From NCBI GenBank assembly GCA_027071315.1, contig JALSUP010000171.1, positions 1 through 54,898 on the forward strand: a stretch of DNA of 54,898 bases. The letters are read 5' to 3'. A program made the position numbers and the translations under genes. This DNA is from Sulfurovum sp. Its GTDB lineage: Bacteria; Campylobacterota; Campylobacteria; Campylobacterales; Sulfurovaceae. Below are positions 1-8,003 of this stretch, in pieces (position 1 is the first letter of the stretch; each line of letters opens with the position of its first letter). The notes beneath the pieces were generated by a model. The model saw only the letters and a list, made by a program, of their open reading frames with translations, was not told where the DNA came from and made no database searches.

Positions 1-187
1 TTGTGTGTAGAAAATATTGCTTATGAAAATTGATGTCAAGTGATACAATGCAGCATCTCTCAGCGATAGCGATTAAGGGGGTTTTGGATAGAATTTACTT
101 AGATTTTAGGTGCGAAAGTTAAGTTATCATAGACAAAAAGATGTGCTGATAAACCTGCATAAACCACATCCTTCGAATATTTTGAAA

Positions 188-471
188 GTTTATCTTCTAG
201 AACCCTCTGAATACCCTAGACGTTCACAACATCGCTAGCTTTTCTCTAGGCTAGGCACTCTTTTGAAACCCTAGCCGTAGCTAAGGTGAGAAAGAGTAAC
301 GACGCATGGGGGAAAGCTAGTGATGCCCAAAGGGTGAGCTTTGCAAACGTAATCTTGCACAAGATATTTACTTCGTCTTAGCTATGGCTAGGACTCATAA
401 ATCTCTTGCACAATCTCACATTTGCAAAACTCATTGTGAATGTCTAGGGTATTCAGAGGGTTCTAATAAAC
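188..471. repeat. Nested inverted-repeat element (MITE-like)
   Basis: Positions 199-229 and 434-464 are reverse complements over 31 bases with one mismatch. The match continues weakly outward to 188 and 471 across a 4-base insertion. Further inverted pairs are nested inside: 230-243 with 312-325, and a CTAGCCGTAGCTAAG-like block near 271-285 with its complement near 377-391. There is no open reading frame, so this looks like a non-autonomous mobile element or a highly structured DNA/RNA. No clear target-site duplication was found. The rest of 1-501 shows no gene that I can recognise. Confidence 0.65.
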
Positions 472-501
472 AAATACGCGTAAAACTATTGGAGGTTTGC
501 A

Positions 502-843
502 ATGGCTAATACAATTGAATATAATGGGTATATCGGGAGTATCGAATACTCACCGGAAGACAAATGCTTTTTTGGAAAGTTGGAGATGATAGACGACCTT
601 GTGACATTTGAGGCAACAACAGCAGAAGAACTTGAAATCAACTTTCACAATGCTGTAGATGAATATGTAGAGACTTGTAAAATGTTGGGAAGAGCACCTC
701 AGAAGACCTATAAAGGCGTTTTCAATGTTCGGATCGACCCGCAGCTTCACAAAAAGATATATCAGGAAGCCTTAAAAGCAGGGCTCTCATTAAATGCTTT
801 TATACAGAAAACACTTTCCAAAGAAGTGCACGGAACAACTTAA
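502..843 (+). CDS. hicB: HicB-family antitoxin, apparently without HicA
   Basis: This 113-aa protein has the HicB layout. The N-terminal half is a partial RNase-H-like fold (a GYIGSIEYSPED-type start, then an EELEINFHNAVDEYVETC helix). The C-terminal half is a ribbon-helix-helix domain of the form FNVRIDPQLHKKIYQEALKAGLSLNAFI. A GGAGG ribosome-binding site lies 7 bases before the ATG. HicB normally neutralises the HicA mRNA interferase and represses the operon. No hicA is seen on either side. The inverted-repeat element at 188-471 ends only 30 bases upstream, where hicA would normally sit. It may be an orphan antitoxin or DNA-binding regulator. Confidence 0.85.
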   Translation: MANTIEYNGYIGSIEYSPEDKCFFGKLEMIDDLVTFEATTAEELEINFHNAVDEYVETCKMLGRAPQKTYKGVFNVRIDPQLHKKIYQEALKAGLSLNAFIQKTLSKEVHGTT

Positions 844-924
844 AAGTGTGATTTGACCCAAATATTAATGTTGAATTACATGATGATGTAGTCGCTATGG
901 AATAGCAGCTGTGTTACAGATATT

Positions 925-968
925 TTGACAATAGTATTTAATAATAGTATAATAAATAATATTATTAA
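925..968 (+). promoter_or_regulatory. Promoter and operator of the first MazEF-type module
   Basis: TTGACA (925-930) and TATAAT (948-953) are separated by 17 bases, a consensus sigma-70 promoter. The -10 lies inside an inverted repeat, TTAATAATA at 938-946 and its exact complement at 960-968. This is the expected place for autorepression by a toxin-antitoxin complex. The repeat is AT-rich, so chance pairing is possible. Confidence 0.65.
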
Positions 969-982
969 GTTAGGAGTATATC

Positions 983-1234
983 ATGATAACTATTAGTGCC
1001 AGTGACATTATAAAAAAGCCATCGTACATCACCAGACCTACTGAAATTACTTTGGTAGAGGATGCAAAAAAACATATAAAACGCAGTGTAGTACTTCCTT
1101 ATGAACTGTATGAAAGAGTACGGGAAAAGATAGAAGATGAAGTGTATATGATGAACAATAAACAGGCTTTATCAAACAAGGCATATGATGAGTTTTTGAG
1201 TATAGAAACCATCAGTGAAGCGTTGGTAAAATGA
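983..1234 (+). CDS. Antitoxin of a MazEF/PemIK-type module
   Basis: The 83-aa protein directly precedes a MazF-family toxin and overlaps it by four bases (ATGA), the usual translational coupling of type II toxin-antitoxin pairs. It is not a recognisable classical MazE. Its N-terminal DIIKKPSYI and central VEDAKKHIKR stretches resemble DIVRNPSLL and VEDKKAHKR in the antitoxin at 43113-43373, so the two seem to be paralogues. The first half may be the DNA-binding part and the C-terminal helix the toxin-wrapping part. This is inferred from family layout and not visible as a named domain. Confidence 0.75.
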   Translation: MITISASDIIKKPSYITRPTEITLVEDAKKHIKRSVVLPYELYERVREKIEDEVYMMNNKQALSNKAYDEFLSIETISEALVK

Positions 1235-1578
1235 AACGGGCTGAAGTTTACCTTGTAAATTTTGGTAAAAAGTACAATAGCGAGTTTGGTAAAATTCGTC
1301 CTGCGCTTATTATACAAAATGATGTTGCTAATAGAAATATAGACAGAGTAGATTTTAAAGGTGTAACAGTCATACCCATGTCTACAAATCTTTTTGGCGG
1401 TGACCTAAGAGTTCGGGTACAAAAAAGAGATAAGCTTGAACAGGCAAGTGAACTGTGTGTCAATGAACTATGTACTTTGGATATGAGTCGAATTTATCTT
1501 GATAATTTATTGACAGTATTGAGTGATGAAGAGCTGGAAGAGCTTGCGTTAAAGTTGAAAACCCATTTAAGTTTATAA
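1231..1578 (+). CDS. mazF: MazF/PemK-family mRNA interferase toxin
   Basis: The 115-aa protein has the MazF/PemK pattern: an N-terminal RAEVYLVNFG strand, then GKIRPALIIQND containing the conserved Arg-Pro, a VIPMSTN strand and a C-terminal helix. The family cleaves single-stranded mRNA at short sequence motifs. The start overlaps the stop of the upstream antitoxin, so the two are co-translated. The reading frame is intact and of normal length. The gene sits close to the inverted-repeat element and hicB, so the first 1.6 kb is a small accessory patch beside the polysaccharide genes. Confidence 0.88.
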   Translation: MKRAEVYLVNFGKKYNSEFGKIRPALIIQNDVANRNIDRVDFKGVTVIPMSTNLFGGDLRVRVQKRDKLEQASELCVNELCTLDMSRIYLDNLLTVLSDEELEELALKLKTHLSL

Positions 1579-1618
1579 ATATGGTATAATTTAACATTAT
1601 CTTTTTGGGGGAGAGTGT

Positions 1619-2638
1619 ATGTTTTTGGAATTGGGACTCATTTTTGTGCTTGCTATGGTATTGATAAAGTTGATCATTGTGAATGCCTTGCGCTTGGGGC
1701 TGGTTGATGTGCCCAATGAGAGAAGTATGCATATGCGCCACCATCCGCGCGGCGCAGGCATAGGGTTTTTCCTTGCCGTTGCCCTTGTTGAACCCTTTTT
1801 TCATGCACCACTCCTCACCGAGCACGTCTATCTGCTGCTTGCCATAGCGATGATCTTTGTAGTCGGGGTGCTCGATGACCATCAGGATACGGCTCCCAAT
1901 ACCAAATTCATTGTACTCGCCATTGCCTCTGTGCTGGTCTGTCTGGACGGCATCTGCATAGAGAACGTGGGAACATTTTTTGGGGTAGAGATGATGCTGG
2001 GATGGTTCGCCCTGCCTTTTACCGTGCTGTCGATCGTGGGCGTGACCAATGCCCTCAATCTTATTGACGGCCTGGACGGCCTGGCAGGCTCGATCAGTAT
2101 TGTGATACTTTTGACCTTTTTCGTGATCGGCATGGAACATCAAGATGCGCTTATGCTTATGCTCAGCGCGGCTTTCATCGTGTCACTTTCAGCCTTTCTG
2201 ATCTACAACTGGAACCCCGCGAGTATATTTATGGGAGACAGCGGTTCTCTCGTACTGGGGTTCGTCATTGCTGTCCTGGCCAGTAAAGCGACACACTATG
2301 TTCACCCGGTCTCGTTACTGTTCATTGTCGCCGTGCCTCTGATGGATACCTTTATCGTGATGATACGACGTAAAGTACAGGGAAGATCGATGTTTTCAGC
2401 AGACAAGACACACCTGCATCACATTATCTATGGTTTTTTCAATAAAGATATCAGAATGTCCACACTTTTACTGATCGTCCTGCAGGCGATCTATTCCATT
2501 ACGGGGCTGATGATCGTCGATCATGCCAATCAGACACTGAGCCTGATACTCTTTCTGCTGAATGTCATTTTACTCTATTTTATCACGACAGGGATACTGC
2601 GGCGTCAGAGTATTATTGATGCAAAATGCAAGCAGTGA
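1619..2638 (+). CDS. Polyprenyl-phosphate sugar-1-phosphate transferase (WecA/MraY family)
   Basis: The 339-aa protein is very hydrophobic with about ten membrane segments. It carries the family signatures: VLDDHQD (the DDxxD metal/substrate motif), NALNLIDGLDGLAG, a GDSGSLVLG loop, and KTHLHH near the C-terminus. These enzymes transfer a sugar phosphate from a UDP-sugar to undecaprenyl phosphate at the inner membrane, starting O-antigen, capsule or exopolysaccharide synthesis. The HIHH-type loop fits WecA better than MraY. A TATAAT box lies at 1585-1590 and a GGGGGAGAG ribosome-binding site precedes the ATG. The Wzc-type kinase downstream supports a polysaccharide role. The exact sugar is unknown. 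Confidence 0.9.
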   Translation: MFLELGLIFVLAMVLIKLIIVNALRLGLVDVPNERSMHMRHHPRGAGIGFFLAVALVEPFFHAPLLTEHVYLLLAIAMIFVVGVLDDHQDTAPNTKFIVLAIASVLVCLDGICIENVGTFFGVEMMLGWFALPFTVLSIVGVTNALNLIDGLDGLAGSISIVILLTFFVIGMEHQDALMLMLSAAFIVSLSAFLIYNWNPASIFMGDSGSLVLGFVIAVLASKATHYVHPVSLLFIVAVPLMDTFIVMIRRKVQGRSMFSADKTHLHHIIYGFFNKDIRMSTLLLIVLQAIYSITGLMIVDHANQTLSLILFLLNVILLYFITTGILRRQSIIDAKCKQ

Positions 2639-2718
2639 TAAATGCTGAAATACCTATGGTTAATAGGCAGTTAATTTATTAATGGGTATAATAATACTTA
2701 CATAAAAACTAAGGATCA

Positions 2719-3318
2719 ATGATGAAAAAAAGTATAATGTCACTGGCTGCAGTGGTTGCCATGAGTAGTTTCGGATTTGCAGGCGGGGACGTTGCTGTAA
2801 TACCTGTAGTGGTTGAAGAAGTGGATAACAGCAGCTTCTACCTTGGTCTCGGACTTGCTGCGGTCAGTACACGTGATGCAGAAGTATCGATGGATTTTTT
2901 TAATGATAAATCCGGACAGGGCAGACTGGGGAACATTGCATTTCAGGCAGGATATAACTACAATGAATATATTGCTGTTGAAGGCAGATACAGCACAACG
3001 ATCAGCAATGAAGACTCGGTTGAAATGAGCGGTTGGAGCCTTTTTGTGAAGCCGCAGTACCCGGTGACTGAAGCGTTTAACATTTATGCACTGCTAGGAT
3101 TTGGCGGGGTGACCATGGATGCGGTCAACGAAAGTGCTGTAGATGTGGATGACAGCGGTTTCCAGTGGGGTCTGGGTGCGAGCTATGACTTTACGGAAAA
3201 TGTCTCTGTCTTCTTTGACTACACCAGCCTTGCCTCCAATATGGACGGTATCTATGTTAATGGTGCGCTGGAAGCAGATGCCGATGCCTTTACGCTGGGT
3301 GTGACGTACACATTTTAA
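2719..3318 (+). CDS. Outer-membrane beta-barrel protein (OmpA/OmpW-like small porin)
   Basis: The 199-aa protein starts with a signal peptide (KKSIMSLAAVVAMSSFGFAGG). It continues with alternating hydrophobic/polar strands (FYLGLGLAAV, IAFQAGYNYNEYIAVEGRY, FQWGLGASYDFTENVSVFFDY) and ends in TLGVTYTF, the terminal aromatic typical of Bam-assembled barrels. It resembles the generic outer-membrane beta-barrel (OMP_b-brl) family. No ligand can be predicted. A TATAAT box at 2687-2692 suggests its own promoter, and a hairpin follows at 3333. It lies between the two polysaccharide genes, but no functional link is proven. Confidence 0.8.
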   Translation: MMKKSIMSLAAVVAMSSFGFAGGDVAVIPVVVEEVDNSSFYLGLGLAAVSTRDAEVSMDFFNDKSGQGRLGNIAFQAGYNYNEYIAVEGRYSTTISNEDSVEMSGWSLFVKPQYPVTEAFNIYALLGFGGVTMDAVNESAVDVDDSGFQWGLGASYDFTENVSVFFDYTSLASNMDGIYVNGALEADADAFTLGVTYTF

Positions 3319-3332
3319 TTTTTACCCGTATT

Positions 3333-3352
3333 GACAGGGACTTCTCCCTGTC
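3333..3352 (+). terminator. Hairpin after the beta-barrel gene
   Basis: GACAGGGA and TCCCTGTC form a perfect 8-bp stem with a CTTC loop, 15 bases after the stop codon. The following bases are not a clear T run, so this may be a weak terminator or an mRNA-stabilising hairpin. Confidence 0.5.
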
Positions 3353-3407
3353 GATATGTCCTTCTTAAGATCACTACAAAACTATATTTTCAAGGTTAGA
3401 CAGATAG

Positions 3408-5705
3408 ATGAACAATACACACATTGACGAAGATGAGATAGACCTCAAAGAAGTTTTCCGAACCCTCTCCCGCTACAAATACATGATCATTTCTCTGGTC
3501 CTGCTCTTTACGATCGCTGCGGGCGTATTTGCCTATTTTAAACCCAATATTTATCAGGCGTCATCGAGCATTGAAGTGACGGCAGACAGAAGGGCAGGCA
3601 ATCCTACTGATGTACTCTCCATGGCTATGGAGGGAAGTGCGGTCAATATCGATACCGAGATAGAGATCGTCAAGTCTGTCTCTCTGGCTGAAAAAGCACT
3701 GAAGCATGTGGATATGACCCATCATTACTACACCACACGAAGATATAAAAAAGTAGAACTTTATAAAGGTTCTCCTTTTGAAGTGGGTATGCTGAAAGGC
3801 TACGGCATAGGCTTTGAACTTTTCCCGATCAGCGACAAACACTACCGTCTTTTTGTCGACAAAGCGAAAGATGAGAACAAAAATGAGTGGCATTACGACA
3901 AGATACTCAGTTATGGGAAAGAGATCGTGAATGAACATTTTCACCTCAATGTCATTAAGACAGGAGAGATGAAAGATGAGTCGTATGCCTTTACGGTGAT
4001 CGACCCTGAGCAGGCGGGGCGTGTGGTTAGGGAAAATGTTTCTGTCAGCCAGCCATCGAAATTTGCCAGCGTCCTCAGCATCAGCTATACGGACAATGTC
4101 GCTTTGCGTACGCAGGAGTTCACCAATGCCCTGGCAGATGCCTATGTGGCACGCAGCATCAATAAAAAGACAAAAGAAGCGGACATTAAACTCAAGTTCA
4201 TCAATGCACAGATGAAGCGTATTAACGAGAATTTAAAGCGTTCTGCCACGAAACTTGAAGAGTTCAAACGTAGTTCAAATACCGTGGACCTGAGTGCCAA
4301 GGCAGAGCAGATACTCAGGCAGATGAATACTTTTGAAACACAGCTTACCAATATCTCGATCCAGCAGAAGATCCTTGATACGCTCTATAAAGAGATCAAG
4401 TCCGGTGACAATATAGAATCGATCTCTCTGGACAGTATGGATCAATCGGCGGTACAGACTTCACTCTCCAGGATGATACAGGATCTTCAACAAGCCATTG
4501 TACAGAAAAGAATTCTGCGTCAGGACTACACGGAAGTCTATCCGGGTGTGAGACGTTTGAAAAATAAAATAGCCGAACTGAAGACCATCATTATTTCCAA
4601 TATTAAAAGTCTGGCAGAGAATATTACCGAGAAACAGAAACTGCTGGAGAACTCCATTGCAGAACAGCAGAAACTCTTAAATACACTGCCTGCGGACCAG
4701 AAGATCTATGGTGAACTGGAACGCCGCTTTGCCGTCAATGAAAAAATTTACTCCTACCTGCTTGAAAAACAGTCTGAAACAGCCATTGTCAAAGCTTCTA
4801 CCGTGAGCAAGAACAGCATTATAGACAGAGCATTCTACCCGGAAGCGCCCATTAAACCGAAGCGAAAACTGATCGTACTGGTGGGGATGATACTGGGGTT
4901 GATCGTGGGTATTGCACTGGCTTTCCTGAGAGCCTTTCTGGATGACAGGATCAAAACAGAAGAGGAGATAAGCCATGCGACAGGTGTGCCTGTCCTGGGC
5001 GTCATACCGCATATCAAAAAAGATGAAGATGACATTAAAGTCTTTAACGCGCCCAAATCGTCTCTTGCGGAATCGTTCCGTAACTTGCGTACGAACCTGC
5101 AGTTCATGACGAGAGAAGGCGAGGGTGCCTACGTCATCGCTGTCAGTTCCACGGTCGGAGGAGAGGGGAAGACGACGGTCTCTACCAACCTTGCCGCCAT
5201 TATGAGTATGTCTGGGAAAAAGACCGTGATCATCAACTGTGATATGAGAAAACCAACCCTGCATAAGAAATTCTCTCTTCCCAATAAAGAGGGGGTCAGC
5301 AACCTTCTTTCCAATACGGCTCTGCTTGACGAGACCATACGAAAAACAAAATATGAGAACCTGGATGTCATCACTTCCGGACCTGTGCCGCCAAACCCTT
5401 CCGAGCTGATACAGGGCAAGCATATGGAGAAACTGATCGATGCACTTAAAAAGCGTTACGATGTCATTGTCATAGATACCCCGCCGGTCGGTCTTGTGAC
5501 AGATGCCCGCGCACTGATGCATTATGCTGATGCCACAGTTTATATTATGCGCTCGGAATATTCAAAGAAAGCGTATTTTAAAATGGTCAATAAACTGGCA
5601 GAAGAGGAGATAAGCAATTTCTCAATACTCCTGAATGACTTAAAAATGGAGCATGCCGGATACGGATATTACGGTTACGGCTACTATGAAGAGGATGGCA
5701 AATAG
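3408..5705 (+). CDS. Wzc/GumC-type polysaccharide co-polymerase and tyrosine autokinase
   Basis: The 765-aa protein has the full BY-kinase layout. The N-terminus is a Wzz-type domain with a first membrane helix at about residues 25-47. A long periplasmic coiled-coil region follows, then a second membrane helix near 485-507 preceded by a proline-rich KPKRKL turn. The cytoplasmic part carries Walker A (SSTVGGEGKTT, about 580-590), Walker A' (VIINCDMRKP) and Walker B (VIVIDTPPVG). The tail is a tyrosine cluster (GYGYYGYGYY), the autophosphorylation site of this family. It controls chain length and export of capsule or exopolysaccharide. No Wza, Wzx, Wzy or other glycosyltransferase gene is next to it. 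Confidence 0.92.
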   Translation: MNNTHIDEDEIDLKEVFRTLSRYKYMIISLVLLFTIAAGVFAYFKPNIYQASSSIEVTADRRAGNPTDVLSMAMEGSAVNIDTEIEIVKSVSLAEKALKHVDMTHHYYTTRRYKKVELYKGSPFEVGMLKGYGIGFELFPISDKHYRLFVDKAKDENKNEWHYDKILSYGKEIVNEHFHLNVIKTGEMKDESYAFTVIDPEQAGRVVRENVSVSQPSKFASVLSISYTDNVALRTQEFTNALADAYVARSINKKTKEADIKLKFINAQMKRINENLKRSATKLEEFKRSSNTVDLSAKAEQILRQMNTFETQLTNISIQQKILDTLYKEIKSGDNIESISLDSMDQSAVQTSLSRMIQDLQQAIVQKRILRQDYTEVYPGVRRLKNKIAELKTIIISNIKSLAENITEKQKLLENSIAEQQKLLNTLPADQKIYGELERRFAVNEKIYSYLLEKQSETAIVKASTVSKNSIIDRAFYPEAPIKPKRKLIVLVGMILGLIVGIALAFLRAFLDDRIKTEEEISHATGVPVLGVIPHIKKDEDDIKVFNAPKSSLAESFRNLRTNLQFMTREGEGAYVIAVSSTVGGEGKTTVSTNLAAIMSMSGKKTVIINCDMRKPTLHKKFSLPNKEGVSNLLSNTALLDETIRKTKYENLDVITSGPVPPNPSELIQGKHMEKLIDALKKRYDVIVIDTPPVGLVTDARALMHYADATVYIMRSEYSKKAYFKMVNKLAEEEISNFSILLNDLKMEHAGYGYYGYGYYEEDGK

Positions 5706-5751
5706 CCGATTTGGATCAAAAAAGAGAGCCTAAAAGTATAAAAAACAGGAA

Positions 5752-5783
5752 AAATGCCTGAAAGCCCCTTTCTTAGGGCATTT
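5752..5783 (+). terminator. Probable terminator after the Wzc-type gene
   Basis: AAATGCC at 5752-5758 pairs with GGCATTT at 5777-5783, with an inner GCCCC/GGG helix, followed by a T-rich stretch. It lies 47 bases after the stop codon and ahead of the HU promoter. Confidence 0.5.
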
Positions 5784-5804
5784 CTTCCGAAATTTCATGA
5801 TTCT

Positions 5805-5839
5805 TTAAGATTAGTTTATGCTATAATAGTTTATCTTAA
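5805..5839. promoter_or_regulatory. HU promoter with flanking inverted repeat
   Basis: TATAAT at 5822-5827 is a likely -10 box. TTAAGAT at 5805-5811 and its exact complement ATCTTAA at 5833-5839 bracket it symmetrically. This could be an operator for autoregulation or a 5' hairpin. The pairing is seen directly and its function is inferred. Confidence 0.45.
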
Positions 5840-5853
5840 AAAAAGGAAGAAGA

Positions 5854-6135
5854 ATGACAAAAGCAGATTTTGTAGAAATGGTACAGAAGAACGGTGAGTT
5901 TGAGAGCAAAGCAGCAGCAGAGAGAGCAGTAAAAGCATTTATTGATTCAGTGACTGAGGCATTGGTAAAGAAAGAGTCAGTTTCTTTGGTAGGTTTCGGA
6001 ACATTTTCAACAGTAGATGTCGCTGAGAAAAGCGGTAAGGTCCCGGGAACGGATAAGACTTATACCAAAGCGGCACACACTGCACCTAAATTCAAAATAG
6101 GTAAAACACTGAAAGACGCTGTAGCAAACGCGTAA
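5854..6135 (+). CDS. hup: HU-family nucleoid protein
   Basis: The 93-aa protein matches HU/IHF: an N-terminal helical dimerisation part (TKADFVEMVQKNGEFESKAAAERAVKAFIDSVTEAL), then the VSLVGFGTFS strands, a basic arm, and a PKFKIGKTLKDAV C-terminus. It binds and bends DNA as a dimer. The DNA-binding arm does not contain the usual RNPxTG tip. The equivalent position reads KVPGTDK, keeping the intercalating proline. A good AAGGAAG ribosome-binding site precedes the ATG. It is monocistronic, with a UUCG-capped hairpin just after the gene. Confidence 0.93.
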   Translation: MTKADFVEMVQKNGEFESKAAAERAVKAFIDSVTEALVKKESVSLVGFGTFSTVDVAEKSGKVPGTDKTYTKAAHTAPKFKIGKTLKDAVANA

Positions 6136-6154
6136 TTCATTTTTACTTTCCTGT

Positions 6155-6172
6155 TACTGACTTCGGTCGGTA
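6155..6172 (+). terminator. UUCG-capped hairpin after HU
   Basis: TACTGAC and GTCGGTA form a 7-bp stem closed by a TTCG tetraloop, 20 bases after the HU stop. No long T run follows, so termination efficiency is uncertain. The remainder up to 6300 shows no gene. Confidence 0.45.
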
Positions 6173-6305
6173 GCATCTTATACTCTCCCTACTATTCCCC
6201 ACTTTTACATTTTACACGTATTTATTAACCCCCACAATCAAAAGTTCATTAAAGTACCGTTTTCTTAAATAGAATTTCCTCCGTTCTACGCCTGTTCAAT
6301 TTTAT

Positions 6306-6348
6306 AATAACTCATATATTGGTTATTTCTGTAAAAATTCGGTATAAT
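6306..6348 (+). promoter_or_regulatory. hipBA promoter and operator candidate
   Basis: AATAAC (6306-6311) and its complement GTTATT (6322-6327) form an inverted repeat with a 10-base spacer. TATAAT at 6343-6348 lies just before the gene start, and another AATAAC half-site overlaps it. HipB-type repressors bind such inverted sites to autoregulate. The match is short. Confidence 0.45.
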
Positions 6349-6357
6349 AACTAAAAT

Positions 6358-6654
6358 ATGAGTGTAAAAGGAAGAAAAATGGATCTTGTAATTTTCACTG
6401 AAGTCCAGGAAGAGATCGCTGATAGGATCTATGATGCAAGAAAGTACCAAAAACTCACCCAGAAAGATATGTGTGAACGAACCGGTATCCCTCTCTCAAC
6501 TTATCAAAGACTGGAGCAGGAGGGCGAGGGGTCACTAAAGAATTTCGCAAAAATATTGATTGCATTGGGTAGACATAGCGAAATTAAAAGGATACTTAAT
6601 GTTCCCACAGGTGAAACTCCAATGGAAGTTTACGAAAGGATGAAAAATGGCTGA
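6358..6654 (+). CDS. hipB: HipB-like XRE-family antitoxin/repressor
   Basis: The 98-aa protein contains a helix-turn-helix of the XRE type (ARKYQKLTQKDMCERTGIPLSTYQRLEQEGEGSLKNFAKILIALG, about residues 25-75). It overlaps the downstream HipA-family gene by eight bases, so the pair is co-translated. The partner gene identifies it as HipB, which binds the operator and restrains the kinase. The first ATG lies only ten bases after the -10 box, so translation may begin instead at the ATG at 6379, where AAGGAAG gives a ribosome-binding site. Confidence 0.82.
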   Translation: MSVKGRKMDLVIFTEVQEEIADRIYDARKYQKLTQKDMCERTGIPLSTYQRLEQEGEGSLKNFAKILIALGRHSEIKRILNVPTGETPMEVYERMKNG

Positions 6655-7969
6655 AATATTACTTGTGCCTTCAATATATGGACAAAAGATCGGCGGAATC
6701 ATGGAAGACGCAAATGGCATTTCCTTTCAGTATCATAAAGACTTTGATTTTAATCTTCTTCCCGTCTCCCCTATATCGCTGCCATTTGACCCAGGCAGGG
6801 TATTTAATTACTATGATGCAATGCCGGCAAAAGGTTTGCCGGGGATCTTTGCCGATAGTCTTCCTGACAGTTTCGGAACGCTTGTGATCAGAGAATATTT
6901 TAAAAGAAAGCGCGGAAGTGGGTCCGATCATTTCAAATTAGGTTCTATCGAGATGTTGTCCTACATTGGGGATGATGGCATTGGGGCCATTGAATATGAA
7001 CCAACGAAAAAAAGGGAAACAGATATTGCCTTGGATATTAGAGCGTATGCTTCAGAGGTGAACAAGCTTTACTCCGGAAAAGCAGATGAAGTGATCAATG
7101 AAATACTTGCCCATGCTTCTCCAGGTGGTGCACGGCCTAAAGCTTCCGTGTTATGGAATAAAAAAGAGGGTACACTTTGCCTGTGTCATACATCAAACAT
7201 GAAAAAAGATATGGAAGCGTATATTATTAAGTTTGATGAGGTGGGGAAAGAATTGACCAGGATTGAGTATACCTATAATCAGATAGCCCGGAATGCCGGG
7301 ATCGACACGCCGGAAGTGTCTTTGATCCACTCTGGAAGGGATATGCATTTTGCTACAAAACGGTTTGACAGAGATGTGAAACAGGGTAAAAAGCTTCACC
7401 AGGCTACATTGGCGGGACTTACGCATGAAAATTTCATGAGCCGACTGTTCTCTTATGAAAGGTATATCCGAATTTCCAAAAGCTTGACAAAAAATCACAA
7501 GGCAGCGGAAGAAGCTTATAGAAGAATGGTTTTCAATGTAATTGGCCAAAACTGCGATGATCACATTAAGAATTTTTCTTTTCTCATGGATGAAAAAGGA
7601 AAGTGGTCTCTTTCTCCGGCATATGACCTTGTTCATTCCTATGGGCCTGCGACCTTTGGGCAGCACCGAATGACGATCAATGGTAAAATCGATAATATCT
7701 CTTTGGATGATCTGCTTATATGCGGATTGAATAGCGGTCTGGAACCAAATTTCATGAAAGGAACCATTGAAAAAATCAGTGACCTATTTTCCGGTTCAGG
7801 AATGGGTTTTGTTGATAATGGTGTTTCCGCAGAAACTGCAAAAGAGATCCTTCTCAGCGTGGAACCAATATCGGTATCAAATTTTTCTGATGCGCTAAAA
7901 AGAGCCAGGCAGCACAAACCAAAAAGAGCCAGTCGCAGGCAAGCAAATAAAAAGACACGTATTTATTAG
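6647..7969 (+). CDS. hipA: HipA-family serine/threonine kinase toxin
   Basis: The 440-aa protein has the HipA layout. The N-terminal barrel region includes the GIFADSLPDSFG segment typical of HipA N-terminal domains. The nucleotide-binding loop is SPGGARPKA at about residues 159-167. The catalytic loop is NCDDHIKNFSFL at about 303-314, and the metal-binding motif is LSPAYDL. HipA kinases phosphorylate glutamyl-tRNA synthetase or other targets and cause persistence. Length and motifs are intact, so it is probably active. It follows hipB with overlapping codons. A C-terminal tail rich in Lys/Arg (KRARQHKPKRASRRQ) is notable. Confidence 0.92.
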   Translation: MAEILLVPSIYGQKIGGIMEDANGISFQYHKDFDFNLLPVSPISLPFDPGRVFNYYDAMPAKGLPGIFADSLPDSFGTLVIREYFKRKRGSGSDHFKLGSIEMLSYIGDDGIGAIEYEPTKKRETDIALDIRAYASEVNKLYSGKADEVINEILAHASPGGARPKASVLWNKKEGTLCLCHTSNMKKDMEAYIIKFDEVGKELTRIEYTYNQIARNAGIDTPEVSLIHSGRDMHFATKRFDRDVKQGKKLHQATLAGLTHENFMSRLFSYERYIRISKSLTKNHKAAEEAYRRMVFNVIGQNCDDHIKNFSFLMDEKGKWSLSPAYDLVHSYGPATFGQHRMTINGKIDNISLDDLLICGLNSGLEPNFMKGTIEKISDLFSGSGMGFVDNGVSAETAKEILLSVEPISVSNFSDALKRARQHKPKRASRRQANKKTRIY

Positions 7970-8003
7970 CCCCACTAAGCTATACTTCTGTAAAGGAGAT
8001 ACT

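Noticed and set aside
1-187. Possible hicA remnant upstream of hicB
   Set aside because: No stretch in any frame could be matched to HicA, so a relic is not claimed.
1460-2143. Long minus-strand frame (227 codons) opposite the WecA-like gene
   Set aside because: It is His/Gln-rich low-complexity translation complementary to a clear membrane enzyme gene with all family motifs. It is a shadow frame.
4677-5522. Long minus-strand frame (281 codons) opposite the Wzc-type gene
   Set aside because: No recognisable motifs, and it covers the Walker motifs of the real gene on the other strand.
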